From Exiguobacterium sp. s48 (GTDB lineage: Bacteria; Bacillota; Bacilli; Exiguobacteriales; Exiguobacteriaceae): a stretch of 64,000 nt of DNA. Below the pieces are notes generated by a model. The model worked only from the letters and a program-made list of their open reading frames with translations, was not told the DNA's origin and did no database searches. Shown here in pieces: positions 9,023-17,433 of the stretch. The stretch lies in the NCBI RefSeq assembly GCF_018617395.1, contig NZ_JACSKC010000001.1:1550001-1614000 (forward strand), written 5' to 3'. Numbering within the stretch: the stretch's first letter is position 1; each line of letters starts with the position of its first letter. Made by a program: the position numbers and the translations under genes.

Positions 9023-11206
9023 TCATGACAATGTCGTCGCAAATTGCTCGTGTGTTTTGCCTGAAATGATTTGTTCCATCTCTTGATAAAGACGATCGAG
9101 CGCAAAATGTTTACGAGCGTATGCCTTATAGGCTTTCACGTCCGTCATCAACTTCTCGGTATCTTCTTTATAAGAGAGGATCGTATTGACAAATTCCATC
9201 GTGTCCGTGACGAGCAATTCGTCCGGGTAAATCGTCTCCGCGCCCGTCCAGTGACGGATGAGCGGATAAGACCCTGCAGCCATCGCTTCGGCCGGCGCGA
9301 GGTGGAAGCTCTCCAAGTCACTCGTCGAGAAGACGAAGCCAATCGATTGGAGCCATGTGTCGACATCGTTTCCGTGTCCATCAAAATGGACGTGGTCGCG
9401 AAGATCCGACTCCTCGATGCGCTTCAGTAACGCCTCGTAGTACGCACTCTCCTCTTCACGTTTTCCAATCCAATAGACATCTTTTGGATGGTGCCCCTTG
9501 AAGTGGAGCTGGTATCGTTTGTCCGTCTTCAGCAACTCTTCGAGCACGTCGAGCGCCAGATCCGGACGCTTCAGTTTCGGGTTCATGCCGATCATACCGA
9601 GACGGAACGTCAAGTCGTCCGCTTGTTTCGGTTTGTCGAGTTTATCCGCATCGACGGCGTTATAGATCACGGTCATCTGGTGACGCGGAATCCCAAAGAG
9701 ACGGTGCATCTCTTCTAACATATACGGCGAGACGAGGATGATGCGGTCGATATTGTCGAGCGCATATTCCCGTGGAAATGGTGTCTCTTTTTCCTGACGA
9801 TGAATCCGAACGATGAGACGCTGATGCGGCAACTTATGTTGCGAGTACCAGACGGCGTTGCCGAGTCCCCATTCACAGAAAATGACGTCCGCTTGCGCGA
9901 GACATGCCTTACTGTGATTCACATCATGAATCTTGTGTCCGTCCCACTGATCGACGAGGACACGATAGCGCGGATCGGCCTCGAAGCGCTCCATGAACAT
10001 GCGGATAAACTTCAAGTCGTGCCCGGCGAAGAGGATGGTCGTCTTCTGCATCTCCCAGATGGCGTCGTGCAGACGTTCAAACGTACTCGCGAACGTGTAG
10101 TTTTTCGCCATATTGTACAGACGTTCTGCCGCATCCTTATAAATGGCCGGATGCGTGAAGGCGAGCTCGACCTTTTCGACGAACTCATCTTCCGAGTTGA
10201 CGAAGAGCGGGTAGCTCGACCCGAGCAGCATCTCGTGCATCTTGTTACGGTTAAGGAGGACCGGTTTCCCGAGTGCCCCGTATTCGAGGAGCTTTGTCGA
10301 CAACTCGAGGCTGTCGTCAAGGTCCGGGTGACGCCACGAAATCCCGATATCGCTCTCTTCGATGAGCGTCTCGACGTCCGCACGCGGGATGCCTTTCAAC
10401 CAGTGAATCCCCTCATCTGTCTGGAGACGATGTGTCACTTCTTTTCGGAAGTTCGGGTTATTCGGGTCTTGGTTGAACTTGTCACCCGCCACCTTCAACT
10501 CGACGTCCGGTATCCGAACCCGTACTTTCTCGAGTGCATCGAGAATCTCAGCCGAGTACCAAAGTGGCGCGAACTTTCCTGTATAGACGAGACGTTTCGC
10601 CTGACGCTTAAACGTCGGCGTCGCTTCGCGCATATTCGGAATCATCGGGTTCAAGATGAGGAACGGCTTCGGCGTCTGTAAAAACGTCTCGAAGTACGCC
10701 TTCATCTCCGCTGTCTGACAAAGCATGCGAGCCGAACGGTCCGCAATCTTCTTCAGACGTGCCAACTCTTCCTGTGACGCCGACGACGAATCATGCGTGA
10801 AATCTGTGAGATACGTCCACGTCTTTTTCATCGTATGTTCATAATCCGAGAGCGCATAAGCGAGCTGGAAGCCGCGGATGAACGTCATGTCGTACTGTTT
10901 CGTCTCGACGAGCTCGTGAATGAGTTGGGCCGCCTCTTCCGGCTGGAGCACCTTCTTCTCATAATACGGCTCGTCTTTTTTCGTCGAGTCTTCCGTGAAG
11001 ACGTCGATGAAGTTGACGCGGGCGAGCTGTTTGATTGACGCCGTCACTTCCGGTTTCACGATCGAGCGCTTCAAGAGCACGTCGACCTCGATGTTCGGAT
11101 CTTGGTTCAACATATGCACGACCGACGTGAGCCAGATGGCCGACCCGTCGATCAAGTTTAAATTGACGTCCCCGTATACGAGGATCCGTAGCGGTTGCTT
11201 CGTCAT
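9023..11206 (-). CDS. Double glycosyltransferase: two GT-B domains in tandem
   Basis: A 727-residue cytoplasmic protein. Residues 1-380 form one GT-B glycosyltransferase (start RILVYGDVNLNLIDGSA, donor region SLELSTKLLEYGALGKPVL). Residues 390-720 form a second (start TTILFAGHDLKF, donor region SFHLAPAEAMAAGSYPLI with its E-x-M pattern). The two halves differ, so it is more likely a two-activity polymerase than a simple duplication. The ATG overlaps the stop of the 1020-residue gene upstream (ATGA), indicating translational coupling. The long AT-rich spacer to wecC still leaves them in one transcription direction. Confidence 0.85.
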   Translation of the reverse strand: MTKQPLRILVYGDVNLNLIDGSAIWLTSVVHMLNQDPNIEVDVLLKRSIVKPEVTASIKQLARVNFIDVFTEDSTKKDEPYYEKKVLQPEEAAQLIHELVETKQYDMTFIRGFQLAYALSDYEHTMKKTWTYLTDFTHDSSSASQEELARLKKIADRSARMLCQTAEMKAYFETFLQTPKPFLILNPMIPNMREATPTFKRQAKRLVYTGKFAPLWYSAEILDALEKVRVRIPDVELKVAGDKFNQDPNNPNFRKEVTHRLQTDEGIHWLKGIPRADVETLIEESDIGISWRHPDLDDSLELSTKLLEYGALGKPVLLNRNKMHEMLLGSSYPLFVNSEDEFVEKVELAFTHPAIYKDAAERLYNMAKNYTFASTFERLHDAIWEMQKTTILFAGHDLKFIRMFMERFEADPRYRVLVDQWDGHKIHDVNHSKACLAQADVIFCEWGLGNAVWYSQHKLPHQRLIVRIHRQEKETPFPREYALDNIDRIILVSPYMLEEMHRLFGIPRHQMTVIYNAVDADKLDKPKQADDLTFRLGMIGMNPKLKRPDLALDVLEELLKTDKRYQLHFKGHHPKDVYWIGKREEESAYYEALLKRIEESDLRDHVHFDGHGNDVDTWLQSIGFVFSTSDLESFHLAPAEAMAAGSYPLIRHWTGAETIYPDELLVTDTMEFVNTILSYKEDTEKLMTDVKAYKAYARKHFALDRLYQEMEQIISGKTHEQFATTLS

Positions 11207-14200
11207 AATGTTACCTCCTGAAGGTCCGCTTCATCCATGGCGGCACCGGCTTTCACGTATTGATACGGGTCGACACTGAAGATGCGTTTACCCGAACGGG
11301 CGAGCTCATTCAAGCTCTCGTCCGCTTCAAAGAGGTGAAGCGCCTCCTCGACCGTATAGAAACGGAGTGCCGATGGTTGCACGATGGAGCGAGACGGTGT
11401 CGCGTCAAACACGTAACGATACGATTCATCGTGATCTTGTTTGGCAAGCTTGCCGTCATACGTATAGTAATCCTCTTTCGTGAGAATGTCCGCTTCCGCA
11501 TAGCGTGCCGCGAGCAGATAATCGCTCAAGTAGTTCGGACCGTAATAATCGTCCGACTTCAAGTGGGCGACCCAATCGTACGATTCGACCATCTCCGTGA
11601 ACGACGTGTAGTGCGTCAAATAGCTGCGCATATACGTCGAAATCGACGGCGTGTTGTACGTGTTGTACACATCGATGTGATCGTCGAACTTATCGAGGAA
11701 CATCATGAGGTGTTTATGCTCATAGTGCTGTGCCTCGAACTGGGCGACGACACGTTCTGCCTCTTCGCGCGACTTGATGAAGGCGACAACAGCAATCTTT
11801 TCATGGTCGACACGGTACGGGATGCCGACGTCCTGGACGATCTTCGCCAGACGTTGCGTATACGTGTGATACGTCAAGACGTGACGCATCCCGCGCATCG
11901 CGATGTCCTCATAGAACGAGTCATCCGTCATCAAGCGGCGGAACGTCTCGTCTAAGTCAGACTCCCCATCATCGAGGAAGACGTAATCGCCAAGCATGGC
12001 GTCGACTCCGACCGAACGGGTGCTGACGACCGGTGTCGCACATGCGAGCCCTTCAAAGACACGACGGGAGAACATCGTCGGTGAATCGTTGACCGAGTTG
12101 ACGTTCAACATCACTTTATACCCTTTATACGCCTTGGCAATCTGGTTGTATTTCAAACTACCACGAATGGCGTGACGGAACTGTTCTGGGAACTGGAGCT
12201 GGTCGCTCTCTCCACGTTGGTTGACCGCATAGTTTCGGTCATAAATCGCTAGACCATATTTGTCCGCCGCCGCGAACAAGCGGTCCATGTCGGCTTTCCG
12301 CGATTCGTGACGATTCGCATAATACGAACCGGCGAAGCACGCATATGGTTCACGTGTCCCCGGGAGACGAATCGGGTTATGTTCTTTCGGCTGAGCCGCG
12401 AACGGTAACGCATCGACCCGGTCATGACCGCAATCCTCTTTATAGTTCGGGACACGGTTCATGTCGGTCGTATACACATAGTCGAATCGCTTCGCCGTCT
12501 CGATGAAACGGTCGTAGTGAATCGGGTCCTCTTTGTTCCAGAAGACGGTCGGGATGTTGTGATAACGGCACCAAGCGAGGAGTGCGTCGAGCTCTTCCCA
12601 CGTGTTCGTGCCGTATTTGACGATTTTCTTCTCCCACGCGCCGGCGTTCCCTTTCCATGCCGATTCGACGACGAGAACGTCCGGTTGCTCATCGAGGAGC
12701 ACCGTCTTCCAGTTGTCTGGTGTGAACGTGATGAGTTGGCATTCTGGCTTATAGGAAGCCATCGTGAACTCATCAAAGATCGCCGCGACCTTCAGTTCGT
12801 GAAGTTCACGCGGAACCGGTGCGAAGAAGCGCGCCTCGCGCACGTCCATCCACGTCGGGTTTTCCGTACCGTCGCTGACGAGTTCCTCGGCCACACGGAT
12901 GCGGTCGATTCGTGCCTCACCGACACCGTCGACGCGGAGGGCGAAACGAAGGAAGCGGATCCCACGGTCGAAATAGAAGACTTTCTCGCTACCGATTTGA
13001 ACTTGTTGCATAATCTGACGCTCTGTCGCCGAGTAGGCGATGATATAGAGGACGACGTTCGCCCCTTCATCGGCCACACCGTCGAGCGTGACACGATAGC
13101 GACTGTTCGCCTTCACTTCATATGGGAACTCTGTCGGGAGCAATTTGAAACTGTTGTTCATCTCGGCGTACGAGATGTAACGGCGCTGATCGTCCTCGCC
13201 TTTCAAATTGACGACGAGTTGGTCATCCCGGCTCTTCAACTTGATGAGGTCCGGTGCAGGAATCGTCCACATGTCCGGTTTGAGCGACAAGACGTCCTCA
13301 CGACGGACGCTCTTCTCACGAATCATCCCGATGTTCAAGTTCTCGAGCTCTCCTGACCCGCTTACGCGGAGGAAGTAACGGATTGAGCGATGTGACGGTG
13401 CGATGCGGACAATTCCACTCAGTCCGAGTGGCACCTCAATCAAACGGTCCTGTCCTGACACCGTGTACGTCGCGATGAATAGCGACGCGTCCGCTGTACC
13501 TGTACGGTCTCCTTTCAAATAGAAACGATACAAGTCATCATCCATGTCACCCGTCTCAAAGTCGATGCCACGTTCCGTATCGACGTTCGGCAACGCGACC
13601 TCGTCGACACCGTAATGTGTATATTGGTTTCCTTCGGCACGCACAACGAGTGTGTCGCCATCGAAGTGAGCCACCTCACTCTGTGGTTTGAGGGAACGGA
13701 GTGATGTTGACGTGAGCGGATAACGGAAGTCAAAGGCATCGAGCGAAATGTTCGCAGCCGTCCCTTCCACTGTCCAAAGCGAAAGTGTGCCGAGCGTGAG
13801 CTCTACGAGGCTGAACGCGCCTGCCCCATTGACTTCAAGGTGTGCCCGGACAATTTGTTCACCCATCCCGAGTGTCACATCGACGTGGTCCCCGTCCTGT
13901 ACGGTGACGTAACGGGTACGTCCCCCTTTGCGAACGACTTCTAACGTCAATGTCGGCATCAAGCCTTCGCGCGATTTGACGCGCATCATGGCTGTGAATG
14001 TCTTTTGGCCGGAATCGACCAAGTCGTTCACCGAGATGATGTCACTTTCACGTTTAGGACGATAGGTAAGCGTGACCGCTTCGTCTCCTGAGAAGACGAG
14101 GTCCGTCCCTTCGACGTGTACGTATGGTGAACGTGTATACCAGTTCGGTACGACTTCTCGTAGTTGATGCGATTTATTCGGACGCTTCAACACTTTACGA

Positions 14201-14265
14201 CCGAGTCGCTTCGACCGTTGTACCCCAAGGTAAGCGGCGCGACGTGCTTTTTTCTGCCAATCCAT
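11203..14265 (-). CDS. Large glycosyltransferase with N-terminal beta-sandwich repeats and CgeB-like domain
   Basis: About 1020 residues. Residues 30-480 hold three similar modules, each ending in a line such as LEVNGAGAFS, LRVSGSGELEN or LRVDGVGEARID, which look like carbohydrate-binding beta-sandwiches. Residues 490-820 form a CgeB/DUF3880-type glycosyltransferase (VFWNKEDPIHYDRF, YTTDMNRVPNYK, then NSPTMFSRRVFEGLACATPVV). The C-terminal 190 residues resemble a GT-A-like region with HLKSDDYYGPNY. I prefer ATG at 14265, 8 nt after GGAGG. The TTG at 14280 would place its own ribosome site inside the coding sequence. No signal peptide is present, so it works on the cytoplasmic side. Confidence 0.8.
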   Translation of the reverse strand: MDWQKKARRAAYLGVQRSKRLGRKVLKRPNKSHQLREVVPNWYTRSPYVHVEGTDLVFSGDEAVTLTYRPKRESDIISVNDLVDSGQKTFTAMMRVKSREGLMPTLTLEVVRKGGRTRYVTVQDGDHVDVTLGMGEQIVRAHLEVNGAGAFSLVELTLGTLSLWTVEGTAANISLDAFDFRYPLTSTSLRSLKPQSEVAHFDGDTLVVRAEGNQYTHYGVDEVALPNVDTERGIDFETGDMDDDLYRFYLKGDRTGTADASLFIATYTVSGQDRLIEVPLGLSGIVRIAPSHRSIRYFLRVSGSGELENLNIGMIREKSVRREDVLSLKPDMWTIPAPDLIKLKSRDDQLVVNLKGEDDQRRYISYAEMNNSFKLLPTEFPYEVKANSRYRVTLDGVADEGANVVLYIIAYSATERQIMQQVQIGSEKVFYFDRGIRFLRFALRVDGVGEARIDRIRVAEELVSDGTENPTWMDVREARFFAPVPRELHELKVAAIFDEFTMASYKPECQLITFTPDNWKTVLLDEQPDVLVVESAWKGNAGAWEKKIVKYGTNTWEELDALLAWCRYHNIPTVFWNKEDPIHYDRFIETAKRFDYVYTTDMNRVPNYKEDCGHDRVDALPFAAQPKEHNPIRLPGTREPYACFAGSYYANRHESRKADMDRLFAAADKYGLAIYDRNYAVNQRGESDQLQFPEQFRHAIRGSLKYNQIAKAYKGYKVMLNVNSVNDSPTMFSRRVFEGLACATPVVSTRSVGVDAMLGDYVFLDDGESDLDETFRRLMTDDSFYEDIAMRGMRHVLTYHTYTQRLAKIVQDVGIPYRVDHEKIAVVAFIKSREEAERVVAQFEAQHYEHKHLMMFLDKFDDHIDVYNTYNTPSISTYMRSYLTHYTSFTEMVESYDWVAHLKSDDYYGPNYLSDYLLAARYAEADILTKEDYYTYDGKLAKQDHDESYRYVFDATPSRSIVQPSALRFYTVEEALHLFEADESLNELARSGKRIFSVDPYQYVKAGAAMDEADLQEVTL

Positions 14266-14307
14266 CCTCATATCCTCCAAATCATCGATTCTCCCGAATC
14301 CGATTCT

Positions 14308-14619
14308 TTATTTACGAATGCGTCGTGCGACAGCTTGTGCTTTCAAAATGGCTTTACCCGCTTTTGATTGCACGAGGCGACGATACTTCTTGTTCAAAAT
14401 CTCATATTTATGCTTTAGGTCACGAACCGCCTGTTCTTTCTTCTCAAGCGATTGGACCGTCCATTCGAACGTATAGAGAAGATCCCCATACTTTTGGACG
14501 AGGCGGCGATGCTTTTGGCGCAAGAGCCGCTCATCGTGTTTCAGATGACGAATCTCCTCTTCTTGAAGTTTGATTCGCTGTTTCAACAATCCGATTTCTT
14601 TTTCCACTTCATTGCTCAT
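14308..14619 (-). CDS. Small coiled-coil protein between two giant glycosyltransferases
   Basis: A 103-residue protein made almost wholly of charged heptads, with Leu, Ile and Tyr at core positions, predicting a continuous coiled coil of about 90 residues and a basic tail (AVARRIRK). It has no signal peptide and a good GAGGTGAGACC site. It lies 9 nt from the 881-residue gene upstream, in the same operon. A scaffold or length-setting spacer for the neighbouring transferases is possible by analogy with coiled-coil chain-length regulators. The sequence does not prove this. Confidence 0.75.
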   Translation of the reverse strand: MSNEVEKEIGLLKQRIKLQEEEIRHLKHDERLLRQKHRRLVQKYGDLLYTFEWTVQSLEKKEQAVRDLKHKYEILNKKYRRLVQSKAGKAILKAQAVARRIRK

Positions 14620-14628
14620 GGTCTCACC

Positions 14629-17274
14629 TCACAAGTATGCGTCAAAATAGAGACGCTTCAATTCTTCTTTTTGTCCTGATTCATATAAGTCGACGAACTG
14701 TTTCACAATCGGCGTCTCTAGTTCCATCGGACGATACTGTTCGATGATTTCATAAAGCATTCCGGCGTTGTCGAAAAATTCTTCCGGCTTGCTGCGGCGT
14801 AGGAAGACGAGGTACCACATCGAGAAGAACCGTTCGAATCGAGTCGAGCGGTATTGGTCGAGCACGCCTTCGCGAGCGAACGCTTTCGCCCGGGCCGTCT
14901 CCCGGATGACACACTTCATAAAGTATTTCTTCGTGATCGTATTGACCGTCGAACCAGCGACGGCCGCGTAATAGTCATGGATCGTCAAGTCGAGCAGGGC
15001 GACCCGTTCCGCGCTGAGGAACATCTCTTGGAAGAAGAGCGAGTCTTGTCCGACCGCGCCGATGACCTGTTTCAAATCATGCTTCTGGATGAAGTCTTTT
15101 TTGATGACCATCGTCTGAATACTCTGCACCTTGAAGTTATGCTCGAGTAAGTACGCTCTAGGGTCTTCGATGACGCGAACGCCATCTTTCTCAAGGTCTT
15201 CGAGCTCGATCATCGCTTCACGGTTCGCAAGCTTCAACATGCTTCCGACAGAGAGGTCGAGCGTGTCATCTTCTTGCATGACACGGAACAGTGCTGCATA
15301 CCCGTCGTTGACCGCTTCATTATCCGGATCAAGGAAGGCGATGTATGGCGTCGTCGCGAGCTCCACCCCTTTGTTTCGTGGGCGCGAGGCGCTGCCGCTC
15401 CCGCCGTCGTTGAACGAGTACGTGTAGACGTTCGGATATTTCCGGACGAGGCGTTCGATATAGCCAATCGTCTCTTGATCCGTCGAACCGTCGTCGACGA
15501 GCCAAATCTCCATGTCTTCAAACATCGAGCTTCGGCGAAGACTAGAGAAACATTTGTTATATAGATAGCGACCGTTATTGTAAATCGGGACGATCATCGA
15601 AAGCTGATAGTCACCCGGTTCGTTCGGGACGAGCACGTCGTCTGCCGCGAGCAGTTCGAAACGATCGATCGCATAGCCTTGCCCTTCGACACGTTGATTG
15701 TCCCGAAGCGTCTCGAGCGACACATGACTAGCCGCGAACATCGTCAAAGCCACGTCAGTATAGTCTTCCACGAACTCATGGATGGTGTCTTGCCCTTTCG
15801 TCACGAACGAGACGTCCGTGTACTTGAAGGCATTGACCAAATCCTCTACGTAATAGTCGAGATAGTGATGACGGTCATCGAACACGGTCACAAAATCAGC
15901 CGTTCGTAAATCGACTTCCTGTAAATCTGCTTCGGCGACGAAGCGTTTATATGGATACGATTGGCGCTCGAACTGTTCGCGTGTCGCCGTCACATCACCG
16001 CGACCGATGACGAGGACGTCACGACGGATTTCATGGTTGATGCCAAGAATAAATAACATCTCACTGAAGCGGTCATACATCGTGTGGTTCGAGAAGATGG
16101 TACGGACACCGGACAGCTGATGTTCGAGACGTTCTTCGTCCGATTTGAACATTTCTAAAATCCCTTGTGCATCTAGAGCGCTTGTCGCGATGAACACGTT
16201 CGGGAAATCGTTGTTGACGGCGACGTTATAATTCGTCAAGACGAGTTGACCGCGAGCCTGAGCATCATAGATGGCTTGCGCGCTCATCGTCGGACTGTTC
16301 TTCACTTCATTGACGTGGAGCACCCAATTCGATGTCTCTTTCAGCTTCTCCATATCCTCAGGGTCCCCATGGACGAGGACGTCTTGAAGCGACTTCGGTG
16401 CGAGTGACGCTTTCGACTCATTCGCCTCACGAATCACATAGAGCTCTTTGTTCGCATCGCGAACGCCTTGAGCGAGCGTCTCCAAATCTTTTGCGAACCG
16501 TTGGACGGGAAAACGGTTTGTTACGACGACACGGTCTATATTGCCGCGTGTCATCCCGATCGGGTTCACATGAAGCGGGTCGATTCCCGGGCGGATGACG
16601 AATACCCGTTCATGCCCAGCTTCTTCTATATATTCCGATACACGCTCCTCATTTGCCGTGAAGATATAATCACATTGCGCTGCAAGTGACGAGAAACGAT
16701 CGAAGTGATTCGTATCGAGTGTCGTTTCGAAGACGACACGGATGTCCTTTTGTTTCGCCTTGCGAATCAAATTCTCAAGCCAGTGACGAGAGTGCGAACG
16801 CGGCGTCCCCATGTGATGGAATGCCGTCGTCTCGTCTTCTGTGAGCGCTGCCGAGATGAGAAGGAAATCAATATCTTCTGTTTCAAGCAACTCTAAAAAA
16901 CCTGTCACGTTCTCAAAGTAATGGGTGTGACAAAGACGTTCGAGCTCATGTGCCCGCTTGACCGGTCCGACGAACGCAACATGCACATTCGCCTTCTCAT
17001 AAAAACTGCTCCCGTTCGACTGGATGCGGGTCACATCAAGTTCTGGGAGGCGTTTCCGAGCTACTTCGAGCTCTTCCTGTAATGCGGTTTGTTGTTCCTC
17101 GAACAATTTGTCATCTAGACGCGGGCGTTGCGCCTGTCTCGACAAAGAAGGAAGTTCATCTAAGGTAATCAAGTCATCCCCGACTAATGCCTCTTTTCGG
17201 TTGACTCGTTCTTTTTCTTCTTTTAACCACGCGATATGCTTTTGCACGTCGCGTAGCGTCGCTTTTACATCCAT
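14629..17274 (-). CDS. Large bifunctional glycosyltransferase (CgeB-like plus GT2)
   Basis: An 881-residue cytoplasmic protein and the first gene of the locus. Residues 1-90 are a charged helical segment. Residues 100-420 form a CgeB-like GT-B domain (DYIFTANEERVSEYIEEAG, then VNEVKNSPTMSAQAIYDAQ). Residues 540-880 form a GT2/GT-A domain starting LSMIVPIYNNGRYL, with VDDGSTD and a D-x-D-like FLDPDNEA. The GT2 body resembles the TagF/SunS-type transferases often attached to other domains. Three long transferases in a row suggest that the repeat unit is built by few, fused enzymes. Confidence 0.85.
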   Translation of the reverse strand: MDVKATLRDVQKHIAWLKEEKERVNRKEALVGDDLITLDELPSLSRQAQRPRLDDKLFEEQQTALQEELEVARKRLPELDVTRIQSNGSSFYEKANVHVAFVGPVKRAHELERLCHTHYFENVTGFLELLETEDIDFLLISAALTEDETTAFHHMGTPRSHSRHWLENLIRKAKQKDIRVVFETTLDTNHFDRFSSLAAQCDYIFTANEERVSEYIEEAGHERVFVIRPGIDPLHVNPIGMTRGNIDRVVVTNRFPVQRFAKDLETLAQGVRDANKELYVIREANESKASLAPKSLQDVLVHGDPEDMEKLKETSNWVLHVNEVKNSPTMSAQAIYDAQARGQLVLTNYNVAVNNDFPNVFIATSALDAQGILEMFKSDEERLEHQLSGVRTIFSNHTMYDRFSEMLFILGINHEIRRDVLVIGRGDVTATREQFERQSYPYKRFVAEADLQEVDLRTADFVTVFDDRHHYLDYYVEDLVNAFKYTDVSFVTKGQDTIHEFVEDYTDVALTMFAASHVSLETLRDNQRVEGQGYAIDRFELLAADDVLVPNEPGDYQLSMIVPIYNNGRYLYNKCFSSLRRSSMFEDMEIWLVDDGSTDQETIGYIERLVRKYPNVYTYSFNDGGSGSASRPRNKGVELATTPYIAFLDPDNEAVNDGYAALFRVMQEDDTLDLSVGSMLKLANREAMIELEDLEKDGVRVIEDPRAYLLEHNFKVQSIQTMVIKKDFIQKHDLKQVIGAVGQDSLFFQEMFLSAERVALLDLTIHDYYAAVAGSTVNTITKKYFMKCVIRETARAKAFAREGVLDQYRSTRFERFFSMWYLVFLRRSKPEEFFDNAGMLYEIIEQYRPMELETPIVKQFVDLYESGQKEELKRLYFDAYL

Positions 17275-17323
17275 ACGTCCGCTCCACCTTTTTTAAGTAA
17301 TCAGTATTTCTTCATCTTATCGT

Positions 17324-17352
17324 ATCTTAACAGAGTTACATGTCGGTCGCAA
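17324..17352 (-). promoter_or_regulatory. Likely SigA promoter of the polysaccharide operon
   Basis: On the minus strand TTGCGA (17347-17352) and TAAGAT (17324-17329) are separated by 17 nt. They lie 50 nt before the first glycosyltransferase and downstream of the terminator of the neighbouring nucleotidase gene. Confidence 0.5.
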
Positions 17353-17385
17353 TTTGATGACAAATGTATGAGCCGGCGTTCTATA

Positions 17386-17418
17386 TAAAAAGACGGACCC
17401 ACACGTGGACCCGTCCTT
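17386..17418 (-). terminator. Terminator of the 5'-nucleotidase gene
   Basis: A GC-rich hairpin built on GACGGACCCAC/GTGGACCCGTC is followed on the minus strand by five T and TATATAG. It sits 16 nt after the nucleotidase stop. Confidence 0.85.
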
Positions 17419-17433
17419 AAAACAATTATTCAC

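Noticed and set aside
9800-10681. Long plus-strand open frame of 293 codons opposite the double glycosyltransferase
   Set aside because: It mirrors the minus-strand gene, has no ribosome site, and shows Arg/His-rich composition typical of antisense frames. The same applies to 12424-13356 and 11260-11955.
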